The notes under the pieces are model-generated. The model made no database searches. It had not been told where the DNA came from and worked only from the letters and a program-made list of their open reading frames with translations. The position numbers and the translations under genes were made by a program. Shown here in pieces: positions 56,108 through 64,000 of a DNA stretch of 64,000 nt. Each line of letters starts with the position of its first letter. Within the stretch, counting starts at the first letter, position 1. Source of the stretch: Hydrogenophilales bacterium 28-61-23 (GTDB taxonomy: Bacteria > Pseudomonadota > Gammaproteobacteria > Burkholderiales > Thiobacillaceae); contig NCGJ01000001.1 in NCBI GenBank assembly GCA_002281555.1, positions 186,001 through 250,000 of the forward strand, written 5' to 3'.

Positions 56108-57010
56108 TTAGAACAGTCTCAAAACAGACTGCTCAGACTGCGAGGAAATACTCAGTGCCGTAGATCCCAATGATTGCTTGGTTTGCAGCGAGAGCATGTT
56201 GGCGCCCTCTTCATTGGTATCGGCCTCAGTCAACTTGGTTGCGCCAATAATCAGCGAATTCACCATTTCACTGATAAACGTCTGCCGTGAAGTAAGCGTA
56301 CTCAGGTTAGCCGACAACTCGGAGGCTTTGGTTTGCAGCGTAGCGATAGCCGCATTCAGCGTCGTTTCAGCCGCATCCAACTCACCTCCAGAATCCAGAT
56401 TCGCGGATGTGATGTTTCCGGTCGTCCCAGCAACGGTGAGCGTACTGCCGCCACCGGAGATTCCCAGGCCGCTTGCACCGGAGTTGAAGCCAGACATCAC
56501 AATCTTCGTCGTGGCGTTTTCGTTGAAGTTGACTGACAGGGTCACGCTTCCGCTGGTCAGGAAGTTGGTACCCTTGTAGCTGGAGTCGGTTACCAGATTG
56601 TTCAACTGCTCGACCAGGCGGTTATATTGCCCGGTCAAACCACTGGCGCCGCCCGCAGCCGCACCACCCAGGGTGACAGCGCTGTTAACGGTGTCATTGA
56701 TCGCCGACCGTGCTTGCGTAAGAACACCACGCAACGCTTCAATCGTTGTCAAAACACCTTTGATACCCGAGTCAGCAGCTTTGACGGTTTGAATCGCCTC
56801 ACTGATACCGTCTTTGAGGCCGGTTAATTGATTGGCACGTGAAGTATGGCCTTGTGCCGCAAAAAAGTTGGCAGGATTGTCAACTGCAGTGTTGACGCGC
56901 TTGCCGGTGGAAAGACGTTCTTCGGTTTGCCCCAACAAGCGTGCAGTAGACTGCAAGCTGATCAGGTTGGAACGCATGGATGATGATAGGCCGATTTCGC
57001 CGATTGCCAT
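56108..57010 (-). CDS. Flagellin, short form
   Basis: This is the flagellar filament subunit. The 300-residue protein has the conserved D0/D1 N-terminus (SLQSTARLLGQTEERLSTGKRVNTAVDNPANFFAAQ) and C-terminus (ISEMVNSLIIGATKLTEADTNEEGANMLSLQTKQSLGSTALS). The middle is short and Gly/Thr/Ser-rich (about residues 150-215). Its length and pattern are closer to the compact flagellins of Alphaproteobacteria than to long gammaproteobacterial ones. The Ser/Thr-rich centre is where O-linked nonulosonate would be attached, by analogy with Campylobacter. A ribosome-binding site AAGGAG precedes the ATG. Confidence 0.93.
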   Translation of the reverse strand: MAIGEIGLSSSMRSNLISLQSTARLLGQTEERLSTGKRVNTAVDNPANFFAAQGHTSRANQLTGLKDGISEAIQTVKAADSGIKGVLTTIEALRGVLTQARSAINDTVNSAVTLGGAAAGGASGLTGQYNRLVEQLNNLVTDSSYKGTNFLTSGSVTLSVNFNENATTKIVMSGFNSGASGLGISGGGSTLTVAGTTGNITSANLDSGGELDAAETTLNAAIATLQTKASELSANLSTLTSRQTFISEMVNSLIIGATKLTEADTNEEGANMLSLQTKQSLGSTALSISSQSEQSVLRLF

Positions 57011-57090
57011 GATGAAACTCCTTTTCTAGGGTCGATTGGTGAAGGTCTTCTGCCTCCAGAACAAAGCTAGATATACCTTGCTCAGGTTGT

Positions 57091-57117
57091 TTTACGGCAC
57101 ATCTCAAAAAAACTTTA
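57091..57117 (-). promoter_or_regulatory. Sigma-28 (FliA) promoter of the flagellin gene
   Basis: On the minus strand TAAAGTTT (57117-57110) and GCCGTAAA (57098-57091) are separated by exactly 11 bases. The sigma-28 consensus is TAAAGTTT-N11-GCCGATAA, so the -35 is perfect and the -10 matches at 6 of 8. It would give a leader of about 75 bases before the flagellin ATG, room for an FlbT-binding site. Confidence 0.85.
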
Positions 57118-57238
57118 GCTCGAATTCAAGTTTTTTTACCAGGCAAGCATCGAATTGCTTGTTTAGCGGCGAGCCTACCGAACCATGAACGGAATATAGC
57201 CCATAAAAACATGGCTTTGCGATGCAATATTACATAAA

Positions 57239-60200
57239 TCACTTTGCGACCCCCAATTCCAGCTTGACTTGAACCACATGTCCATCCGCCTCTACCGCGG
57301 CAACTTCACCGAGCTTTATGCGCTGGCTCGGCGCGCCGGCGGCGGCAAGCCCTTTGGCTAACGCCTCGCCTCGACGTGCGGCCAGATTTTTCAACTCATC
57401 GTCGCTGACCGTTTCCTTATCGAGTAGACGTTGATAAAGCAAAGCATGCAGATCGGCATCCTTGAGTTGCGCCGTTTCATCGGCTGAAAGCGGCTGTTCG
57501 GTTTTCAGCAGTCCCTTCAAACGCGAGAGCATCTTGCCGGCACCGCTGTCCAGCTTCTTGTCCGGATTGGCTTGGCGCCATTTGGCGCTGAGCGCAGCCC
57601 ATTCTTCTTTGCCGAAGCGTTGCGCGTAAAGCGCTTCCAGTGCGGCCTGGCTCTTCGGGTTGCCGGTGGAAACCGGGCCGGGGTCTTCAGTCGGGGCCAG
57701 TTTCACGCCCATCGTTTCAGCGACCGCGCGCCGCAACTGCGTTTCCTTCATCACTGGGCGATCAACCGCAGCTGCCCAAACACCGTGAACACCCAGCGCC
57801 AGACCTGGGCGTTTGTTGAGGATCTGGCTGATCTGCTTGAATTTCTCTTTTTCAGGTGGGGTCAGCGCATCCTCGCCGGCTTCAAAAGCCACCTTCTCCA
57901 GTTTCTCGCCGCCACCGCCAAACAGAGCGCCCAATGCGCGGAACGGCGCGGTGACAATCTTGGTCAGGATATTGCCGATGGCTTTCCAGATGATCCTGCC
58001 GTAGCTGAATTGAGGATCATCCAGGCTGCCGGAAACCGGCAAACCCAGGTCGATCTTGCCGTCGCTGTCTTGCAATATGGCGATAGCCAGATCGAGCGGC
58101 AGATCCTTCGCGCCCGGGCTTTCCACCCGTTCGCCCAGCGTCAGCTTGTCCATGACGATCTGGTTTTCACCCAGCAACTGACGTTGCTTGATCTTGTATT
58201 CCAAGTCGAGCGAGAGCTTGCCGGAGGCGATCTTGCGGCCGGCGAAGGTAGCGGAATACGGCGTCAGATTAGTCATCTCGACGTTGCGGAACACGGTTTT
58301 GATATCCATGAAGTCAGTCGGATTGAATAAATCAACCTGACCCACCGCGCGCGCCAGGCCGAACTCATCGACCTGGCCGTCGATTTCCAGCTCCGCTACC
58401 GTGCCGGGCTTGGTCGAAATTCCGTTGAAAGCGCCTTTGAGAGCGTGGATGCGGGTGCCGAACGGCAAAGACAACGAGTAATCGGCGAAATCCAATTCGC
58501 CGTTTTCGATCCGGATACGATCTATCGCGACCTGGAATGCGTCGGCGTCCGGTTTGGCTTTGGGAATCGGTTCCGCTGCTGGCGCTACCGGCACAGTTGA
58601 TGCCGGCGCTTCCGGCGCGGATTTCATGATCCGCTTCAGATTGACCGTCTTGTCTTTGAAGATGACCAGCTTGGCGCCGAGTCGATCGAACCGCAGTTCA
58701 TCGATATTCAGCGCGGACTGGCTGGCGCGGACGCTGTTACTGCCAAGCCGCTTCCAGGCCAGGAAGCGCGCGCCGCCTTCGCTTTCGTTGAGCAGCAGGT
58801 CGGCCACCTCGAAGCCGCCCCGAAACCCGACCTTGGGCGCGGCGTTTTTCCCGCCTTCGAATTTGACCTGGCCGTGCGTGGAAATATGACCGGACGCCAT
58901 GACCAGGTTGGCGGCTTGCCCCAAATAGGGCTGCGCCGGCAGCAAGGACAGCTTGTTGAGCTTCAGTTTCACCTCGGCCGAAGGCGCGGCAGGCACGACT
59001 TTGCCTTCGGCTTGGAAGCTGCCACCTTGTTTGACCTGAAAACCCAGATGAACCGGCAACGGCGTTTTAAGGTTTTCGCTGACGCCGGAAGCCGATGCCT
59101 CAACCTTCTCCAGCGTCAATCCGGCGGCGGGTTGTACGCTTTCGTCGCGCACACCGATCTGAAAGCCGGCCAGATCGATGCGGTTCACGTTGTAGCGCCA
59201 GCCAGGCTCGGAATCCGTGTTTTTCGTGGCCGAGGCTACGGCTGGCGCGGCCGATTTTCCCGCCGCCGGCTTGAACGCTTCCAGCAAGGCCATGTGTCCG
59301 CGCGCATCGCGCACTGCATCGACCTTGCCATTGCTCAGACTGATCTTGCCGATCTTCGCCTGGCGCGCGGCGAGGTCGATATGGCCTTCACTCAGCGCGA
59401 CGCCGCCGAGCACGAACAGCGGCGCGGCTGCATTGCCGGAAAGCAGGCGGATTCCGGAGATATCGATGCCCAATCCTTCCACCACGGCCTGGGTTTGCGC
59501 GCCACCGGCTTCGGCCTTCGCGGCAAAACCGATTTGCACATTGCCCACTTCCGCTTGCAACGGCGAGGAAAAACCGGCATCGCTGAATTGAATACCCAAT
59601 CCATTCAAAGCGAAGCGATTCAGGTTGATGCGCCAGGGCGCGTCCCGCCCTGCCTGTGCCGACTTTTGCGTTTGCGCGACAGGCTGAGCCGATGGCGCGG
59701 CCGGCGGGAACCAGTCTTGAATGTCCAGGCGTCCTGCTTTGTCCCGCCGCAGCGCGATCTTGCCGCCATTCAGGGCGATGTCGCCGATACTGAATTCGCG
59801 CTTTTCCAGGTCGAAGCGGCCGCCGCTCAAGGCGAGCTTGTCCAGTTTGATGGCGGGTTCCTTGGCGTGCAGGCCTTTCAGTGCCAAGCCGTCGAGGCTG
59901 AAACTCAGCTTGTCGAGCAGCAAGGAAAATTTTTTGTTGGCCTTGGTGTTGACATACGCGGCACGGTAACTCAGCGCCAACGCGGCGGTCCCTTCGGGTG
60001 GCGCCATCGCCAGATTGCCCTTCACGTAAGGCCAGAAGCGCGTCAGCGTGAGTTGGTCTATCGCCAACTCGCCGGTGGCCAGAACCGGTTTCAGTGTGAC
60101 ATCGCCCTTCCAGCGGATACGCGCGCCCAATTGTGTGGTGGCGACAAGGGAATAGGCGCCCTTGTCATCCGGCAAGGTCGAGATGTCGGCCAGACTCAGG

Positions 60201-60736
60201 TCAAGCGGGTTGAACGTGGTTTCAAACCCCACTTTACGGTCCGCCACAGCAACGCGGCCTTGCTCAAGCGCAATACGACGAATCAACAGGCGCGGCAGCG
60301 GCTTATCTTCTTCCTCGTCCTTGCTCTTCAACGCTTCGATCAGCGCGGCCCAGTTCAGGCTGCCGTCGGCGCGCAATTCGAGTTGCGCATCGGGCGCGCT
60401 GAGACGGATGTTGTCGAAGGCGTAAGCCCATTTGAACAGACTGCTGGCATCGAAATCGACGAACAATTCGCCGAATGCGAGCAGCGGTTTGCCATCGGGT
60501 TCCGCCAGTTTCAGGCCTTTGATCGAGACGGACAGCGCAAACGGGTCGAAACGCGCCTCGGCAATCTGCAGTTTGTGTTGACTCTTGTCGGCGATGTACT
60601 TGGGCGCGGCCCATTTAACCAGCGGCTCGAAGCCGAACCAGGCGAACAGGAAGTAGGCGGCAAGCAAACCCACGGCAATTTTCGCTGGGGTTTTCAGCAA
60701 GACACTACGAACGAAGGCAAACAATCGAGCCCGCAT
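57239..60736 (-). CDS. DUF748 (AsmA-like) inner-membrane-anchored protein
   Basis: This 1165-residue protein has one N-terminal transmembrane segment (about residues 20-39) and a long periplasmic part of beta-rich repeats typical of AsmA/DUF748 proteins (FDPFALSVSIKGLKLAEPDG, then FARFDVD-like LFVDFDASSLFKWAYAFDNIRL). It ends in an OmpA-like peptidoglycan-binding region (FEAGEDALTPPEKEKFKQIS). This family is thought to take part in lipid movement between membranes. A strong AGGAG precedes the ATG. It is the last gene of a four-gene minus-strand series beginning at 63493. Confidence 0.9.
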   Translation of the reverse strand: MRARLFAFVRSVLLKTPAKIAVGLLAAYFLFAWFGFEPLVKWAAPKYIADKSQHKLQIAEARFDPFALSVSIKGLKLAEPDGKPLLAFGELFVDFDASSLFKWAYAFDNIRLSAPDAQLELRADGSLNWAALIEALKSKDEEEDKPLPRLLIRRIALEQGRVAVADRKVGFETTFNPLDLSLADISTLPDDKGAYSLVATTQLGARIRWKGDVTLKPVLATGELAIDQLTLTRFWPYVKGNLAMAPPEGTAALALSYRAAYVNTKANKKFSLLLDKLSFSLDGLALKGLHAKEPAIKLDKLALSGGRFDLEKREFSIGDIALNGGKIALRRDKAGRLDIQDWFPPAAPSAQPVAQTQKSAQAGRDAPWRINLNRFALNGLGIQFSDAGFSSPLQAEVGNVQIGFAAKAEAGGAQTQAVVEGLGIDISGIRLLSGNAAAPLFVLGGVALSEGHIDLAARQAKIGKISLSNGKVDAVRDARGHMALLEAFKPAAGKSAAPAVASATKNTDSEPGWRYNVNRIDLAGFQIGVRDESVQPAAGLTLEKVEASASGVSENLKTPLPVHLGFQVKQGGSFQAEGKVVPAAPSAEVKLKLNKLSLLPAQPYLGQAANLVMASGHISTHGQVKFEGGKNAAPKVGFRGGFEVADLLLNESEGGARFLAWKRLGSNSVRASQSALNIDELRFDRLGAKLVIFKDKTVNLKRIMKSAPEAPASTVPVAPAAEPIPKAKPDADAFQVAIDRIRIENGELDFADYSLSLPFGTRIHALKGAFNGISTKPGTVAELEIDGQVDEFGLARAVGQVDLFNPTDFMDIKTVFRNVEMTNLTPYSATFAGRKIASGKLSLDLEYKIKQRQLLGENQIVMDKLTLGERVESPGAKDLPLDLAIAILQDSDGKIDLGLPVSGSLDDPQFSYGRIIWKAIGNILTKIVTAPFRALGALFGGGGEKLEKVAFEAGEDALTPPEKEKFKQISQILNKRPGLALGVHGVWAAAVDRPVMKETQLRRAVAETMGVKLAPTEDPGPVSTGNPKSQAALEALYAQRFGKEEWAALSAKWRQANPDKKLDSGAGKMLSRLKGLLKTEQPLSADETAQLKDADLHALLYQRLLDKETVSDDELKNLAARRGEALAKGLAAAGAPSQRIKLGEVAAVEADGHVVQVKLELGVAK

Positions 60737-60750
60737 GGTTTATCTCCTGT

Positions 60751-61983
60751 TCATGCCGTTGCGCCAAAGAACAAATACGCCGCCAGAACCGCCGCGACGA
60801 AACCGCCCAGATCGGCGATCAAACCACCCGCCACGGCATGGCGCACACGTTTGATGCCGACCGAGCCGAAATAGACGGCCAGCACATAAAAAGTCGTCTC
60901 GCTGCTGCCCTGAACGATGCAGGCCAGACGGCCGGCGAAGGAATCCGCGCCGGAAGCCCGCATGGTTTCTATCATCATCGCGCGCGCGCCGGAACCGGAC
61001 AGCGGTTTCATCAGCATGGTCGGCAACGCATCCACCCAGGCGGCATCGAAACCCAGCAGCAAAACCAGCGCGCGCATGGCTTCGACAAAAGCCGGCAATG
61101 CGCCGCTGGCGCGCAACATGCCTATCGCCACCAGCATCGCAACCAGGTAGGGAATGATGGTGACGGCGGTGTGGAAACCTTCTTTTGCGCCTTCGATGAA
61201 GGCTTCATAAGCATTGACCCGTTTGATCGCCGCGCCGATCAGAAACACCGCCAGCAGAGCAAGCAGCAGGAAATTGGACAGCACCGACGACTCCGTCGTC
61301 ATCCGCGCCGCCGGCAGACTGGCGAAATACAGCGCCAGACCGCCGACCACGGCGGTAATGCCGCCCAGCCAGGCCAGCACGACGGCATCGAGTCGAATGC
61401 GCTGCACCGCCGCGACGAACAGAAAACCGGCCATGGTCGAACAGTAAGTCGCCATCAGGATGGGGATGAACACATCGGTCGGATCGACCGCGCCCAATTG
61501 CGCGCGGTAAGTGAAGATGGCAACCGGCAGCAAAGTCACCGATGACGCGTTGATGACCAGAAACAGGATCTGCGCGTTGCTGGCGGTGTCCTTGACCGGA
61601 TTCAGTTCCTGCAATTCGCGCATCGCCTTGAGTCCCATCGGCGTCGCGGCGTTATCGAGGCCCAGCACGTTGGCAGCCATGTTCATGGTGATCGAACCCA
61701 GCGCAGGATGACCACGCGGCACATCGGGAAACAGACGCGCAAACAGCGGCGCCAGCCAGCGTCCCAGCGCGCTCAGAAAACCGGCCTGTTCACCGATTTT
61801 CATGACCCCCAGCCAGAGGCACATCACGCCGGTGAGCCCGAGGGCGACCTCGAACGCGGTTTTCGCGGAGTCGAACGCGGCCTTCATGACCAGCGAGAAG
61901 ATGGCCTGATCGCCGCCGAAATATTGCAGCAGCGCCGCGCCGAAGGCGGTAAGAAAGAAGCCGATCCAGATCGCGTTAAGCAT
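60751..61983 (-). CDS. SpmA-SpmB fusion, nucleoside-recognition membrane protein
   Basis: This 410-residue membrane protein joins two nucleoside-recognition (Gate) domains that in Bacillus are separate spore maturation proteins A and B. The first half holds GSITMNMAANVLGLDNAATPMGLKAM (SpmA type). The second half holds ASGALPAFVEAMRAL and PLSGSGARAMMIETMRASGADSF and ends with SETTFYVLAVYFGSVGIK (SpmB type). About ten hydrophobic helices are visible. The organism is Gram-negative and not expected to sporulate, so it is probably a transporter. It follows the CbiB-like gene by 9 bases and precedes DUF748 by 14 bases. Confidence 0.88.
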   Translation of the reverse strand: MLNAIWIGFFLTAFGAALLQYFGGDQAIFSLVMKAAFDSAKTAFEVALGLTGVMCLWLGVMKIGEQAGFLSALGRWLAPLFARLFPDVPRGHPALGSITMNMAANVLGLDNAATPMGLKAMRELQELNPVKDTASNAQILFLVINASSVTLLPVAIFTYRAQLGAVDPTDVFIPILMATYCSTMAGFLFVAAVQRIRLDAVVLAWLGGITAVVGGLALYFASLPAARMTTESSVLSNFLLLALLAVFLIGAAIKRVNAYEAFIEGAKEGFHTAVTIIPYLVAMLVAIGMLRASGALPAFVEAMRALVLLLGFDAAWVDALPTMLMKPLSGSGARAMMIETMRASGADSFAGRLACIVQGSSETTFYVLAVYFGSVGIKRVRHAVAGGLIADLGGFVAAVLAAYLFFGATA

Positions 61984-61992
61984 GCCGGTCAG

Positions 61993-62901
61993 TTACAAAC
62001 TACCCAGCCAGAACAGGCCAGCGACCGATAGCCACAGCAACACCGCGCGCCAGATCAGTGCAACGCCGGCTTCGATGCTGTCCGGGCCGGGCTGTTCGTC
62101 CAGACCGAGATCGGGACGCAACACCTCGCCGCCCGCGGTCTGAATTGCCCCGCCCAGTCGAACGCCCAGCGCGCCCGCGCCGGAAGCGAGAATTGCGGCT
62201 TCGTTGTCGTCGCGTCCCATCGCTGTCCAGAGTGGCCCCTGGCTGCGCCAGCACTCCGCCGCATCCTGAAAATTGCCGACGATGGCGAAGCTGAAGCCGA
62301 GCGCGCGCGCCGGCAACCAGTCCATCCAATAAACGACCCGAGCGGAAAATTCGACGAATTCGGCCTCGGCCCGCCATTGATCGCGACAGGAATGGCTGAG
62401 GAAATACAGCGCCGCCCCCGCGATACCGGCGACCCAGTACCAGAAAAGAATGCCGAACAGCGTGGTCAGCGCCGCTTTGATCGTTTCTTCCAGGCATTGC
62501 CGGGCCAGATCGTTCTGGTTGTCGCCCGAAAGAAGTTCCGGATGCCATTCATTCAACAACGTGCGCGCAAGTGGCGGATCGCTAGCCGTCAAGGCGCGCG
62601 CAACGCTGGCCGCCTGGAATGAGGCATGGCGAAACCCGAACAGGAAATACAGCACCATCACTTCGAACGCCCAACCCAGCAGCTCCAGCAATCCCCCCGC
62701 CACACCCGCAATCAATCCGAGCGCAAACGCCGGCAGAAGCGCCGCCAGAAGCCAAGCCAGCATGCCGTGCCGAACGCCGCCGGCATTGAAGTGCTCCAGC
62801 AACCAACGCTGGCCGCGAGCGATTTCCTTTGCCGGCAAATCCGGCACTTGCGGCCGGAACCGTTCCCAGGCCAGTGCGGCGAGCGGAGCGAAAGGGCTCA
62901 C
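61993..62901 (-). CDS. CobD/CbiB-family membrane protein
   Basis: This 302-residue membrane protein has several hydrophobic helices and the CbiB/AmpE-like elements LTASDPPLARTLLNEWHPELLSG and VVYWMDWLPARALGFSFAIVGNF. The region near the end (GVRLGGAIQ) is also typical. CbiB makes adenosylcobinamide in cobalamin synthesis, but no other cob gene is near. Betaproteobacterial copies in this setting are annotated by similarity only. The start is GTG at 62901. It precedes the SpmA-SpmB fusion by 9 bases. Confidence 0.83.
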   Translation of the reverse strand: MSPFAPLAALAWERFRPQVPDLPAKEIARGQRWLLEHFNAGGVRHGMLAWLLAALLPAFALGLIAGVAGGLLELLGWAFEVMVLYFLFGFRHASFQAASVARALTASDPPLARTLLNEWHPELLSGDNQNDLARQCLEETIKAALTTLFGILFWYWVAGIAGAALYFLSHSCRDQWRAEAEFVEFSARVVYWMDWLPARALGFSFAIVGNFQDAAECWRSQGPLWTAMGRDDNEAAILASGAGALGVRLGGAIQTAGGEVLRPDLGLDEQPGPDSIEAGVALIWRAVLLWLSVAGLFWLGSL

Positions 62902-62911
62902 AACTCGCCTT

Positions 62912-63493
62912 TCATTTGAGCTCCATCTCCACGCTGAGTTGGCCCATGCTCAGACTGGAATCGGCGGCTTGATAGATTTCGACGGTCGGCATCTGAATAC
63001 CCTTGCCGCGCGCCTGCAAATATTTATCCAGAGCGGCATAGGCACGCCCTGGAGCAAGCATGCCACCGGCACGCACGCGCACCACCAGCACCCGCCGCTG
63101 GGGAATCGTGTCGACCTCGAGCGGGAAGGAAACCTTGCTGCCACGCGGGATGAGGAAACCGGTGCGAGCATGCCGTTCGCCGACATCGACCAGATCGGGA
63201 TTGGAATACAGCACCGTGATCGGATTGCCCGCTTCAATCCCGGCCGCCCGCAATGCCGCGCGCGCTTCTACCGCCTTGTCGGGCAACTTGGAGTAATCGC
63301 CCTTGCTCTCAACATAGGCATAGGAATAGGGACCGGCGGCCGACTCCTCGATCACAACCGGATTGAAACCGCCCCACCAGGCGTAAACAGCCAGCAGGGG
63401 CAAAACGAAAGCAAGCAGGAATGGCAGGAATTTCTTGAGAGTCACAGTACGGGCGGGGCAAAAAAGACGTGCCGAAGATACTACAGATGGCAT
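62912..63493 (-). CDS. GyrI-like domain protein with an N-terminal membrane anchor
   Basis: This protein has one N-terminal hydrophobic segment (FLPFLLAFVLPLLAVYAWWG) and a C-terminal GyrI-like small-molecule-binding domain. Its signatures are YAYVESKGDYSKLPDKAVEA, PITVLYSNPDLVDVGERHAR and RVRAGGMLAPGRAYAALDKYL. I chose the ATG at 63493 because AGGAAG lies 9 bases upstream, giving about 193 residues. A GTG at 63445 is an alternative. It leads the series that runs through the CbiB-like, SpmA-SpmB and DUF748 genes. Ligand is unknown. Confidence 0.7.
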   Translation of the reverse strand: MPSVVSSARLFCPARTVTLKKFLPFLLAFVLPLLAVYAWWGGFNPVVIEESAAGPYSYAYVESKGDYSKLPDKAVEARAALRAAGIEAGNPITVLYSNPDLVDVGERHARTGFLIPRGSKVSFPLEVDTIPQRRVLVVRVRAGGMLAPGRAYAALDKYLQARGKGIQMPTVEIYQAADSSLSMGQLSVEMELK

Positions 63494-63551
63494 GGCGGCT
63501 GGCTTCCTATAATCCCGCTTCACTAAATTTCAAACGACTCGAGGAGCAACC

Positions 63552-64000
63552 ATGCGCGCCCTACTCTGCTTGTTTGTGTTGATGTTCGCCGGCGCAAGCT
63601 TTGCCGCGCCGAAATACCCGGCCCCGACGGTCAAGGTTCATGCTGAAAAACTGACCGCATACAGCTACTACATTCCGGGTCTGGCGGGTGCGGCCAGCAC
63701 CAAAAACGAAGGCTTCATGTCGAATGCGGGCTTCGTGATTACGCCGGCTGGCGTTGTCGTGTTCGATACGCTGGGCTCGCCCTCGTTGGCGCAGGAAATG
63801 GTCAAACGCATCCGCGCCCTGACCAAACTGCCGATCAAACGCGTCATCGTCAGCCACTATCACGCAGATCACTACTACGGCATACAAGTGTTCAAGGAAC
63901 TGGGCGCGGAAATCTGGGCGCATGAAGGCGGCAAAGGCGTGGTCGGTTCGGATGCCGCGAAACTGCGCTTCGAGCAACGCAAACAGATATTGGGCAAGTG
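63552..64000 (+). CDS. Exported metallo-beta-lactamase-fold hydrolase (5' part; runs off the window)
   Basis: This is the start of a periplasmic metallo-hydrolase, about 149 residues visible. The N-terminus is a signal peptide (MRALLCLFVLMFAGASFA), and the zinc motif HYHADHYYG is clear, preceded by PIKRVIVS. It has GFVITPAGVVVFDTLGSPSLAQEM before that, as in SoxH-like and quinoprotein-relay MBL proteins. A GAGGAG ribosome-binding site lies at 63541-63546. The C-terminal part with the remaining metal ligands is beyond base 64000. The substrate cannot be judged. Confidence 0.87.
   Translation, partial: MRALLCLFVLMFAGASFAAPKYPAPTVKVHAEKLTAYSYYIPGLAGAASTKNEGFMSNAGFVITPAGVVVFDTLGSPSLAQEMVKRIRALTKLPIKRVIVSHYHADHYYGIQVFKELGAEIWAHEGGKGVVGSDAAKLRFEQRKQILGK

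Noticed and set aside
58874-60874. A 666-codon frame antisense to the DUF748 gene
   Set aside because: It is a shadow of a gene with a good ribosome-binding site and a transmembrane anchor.

Overview
The window looks like chromosomal DNA of a betaproteobacterium, possibly of the Nitrosomonadales type. It is GC-rich by eye and densely coded. The support is gene order: pilB-pilC-pilD-coaE-zapD; trpS-M50 protease-yciO beside rnm; yciB-yciI-bolA-PPIase; a CbiB-like/SpmA-SpmB/DUF748 cluster; and a PEP-CTERM protein. This assignment is an inference from synteny, because no rRNA or other marker is present. No tRNA, rRNA, CRISPR array or intact insertion sequence was seen.

Layout: 1-6200, an AcrR-type repressor diverging from a tripartite RND efflux operon, with an AcrR-like palindrome between them. 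6227-9167, a short DUF1631-like protein, an M23 murein endopeptidase and ZapD. 9263-13768, the type IV pilus operon pilB-pilC-pilD running into coaE. 13892-17315, a CNNM/CorC-type transporter, RlmD and a PolB-like 3'-5' exonuclease. 17385-20192, pgl, a DUF4139 protein and a 2OG-Fe(II) oxygenase. 20326-26307, aconitase, a 166-bp MITE-like palindrome, a Tat-exported phospholipase C and a PEP-CTERM protein. 26743-27939, malic enzyme. 27940-32767, a poorly coding accessory stretch with a lipoprotein hydrolase and an autotransporter, flanked by degenerate related repeats. 32768-42540, housekeeping genes: lon, trpS, a site-2 protease, yciO, rnm, yciB, yciI, bolA and a parvulin. 42572-57010, a flagellin and nonulosonic-acid island. 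57239-64000, envelope genes ending in a partial metallo-beta-lactamase-fold protein.

The most interesting system is the island at 42572-57117, which reads entirely on the minus strand. A sigma-28-type promoter leads to a short flagellin, an unrecognised 261-residue protein, FlbT and FlaF. Then come pseB, pseC, pseF, pseG, a formyltransferase-fold protein where PseH (the acetyltransferase) would be expected, pseI, a methyltransferase, and a 1587-residue fusion of a GT-B-like module, a methyltransferase, tandem GT2 domains and a second GT-B-like module. From pseC to the fusion protein the genes overlap or nearly touch. I infer a complete route to a CMP-nonulosonate precursor of the pseudaminic acid type, probably N-formylated at C7. 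The giant fusion may be the flagellin glycosyltransferase, since no Maf protein is encoded here. FlaF/FlbT and the short flagellin are best known from Alphaproteobacteria, so the cassette may have been acquired.

Many very long open frames lie antisense to real genes because of the GC-rich codon usage. They were not annotated.
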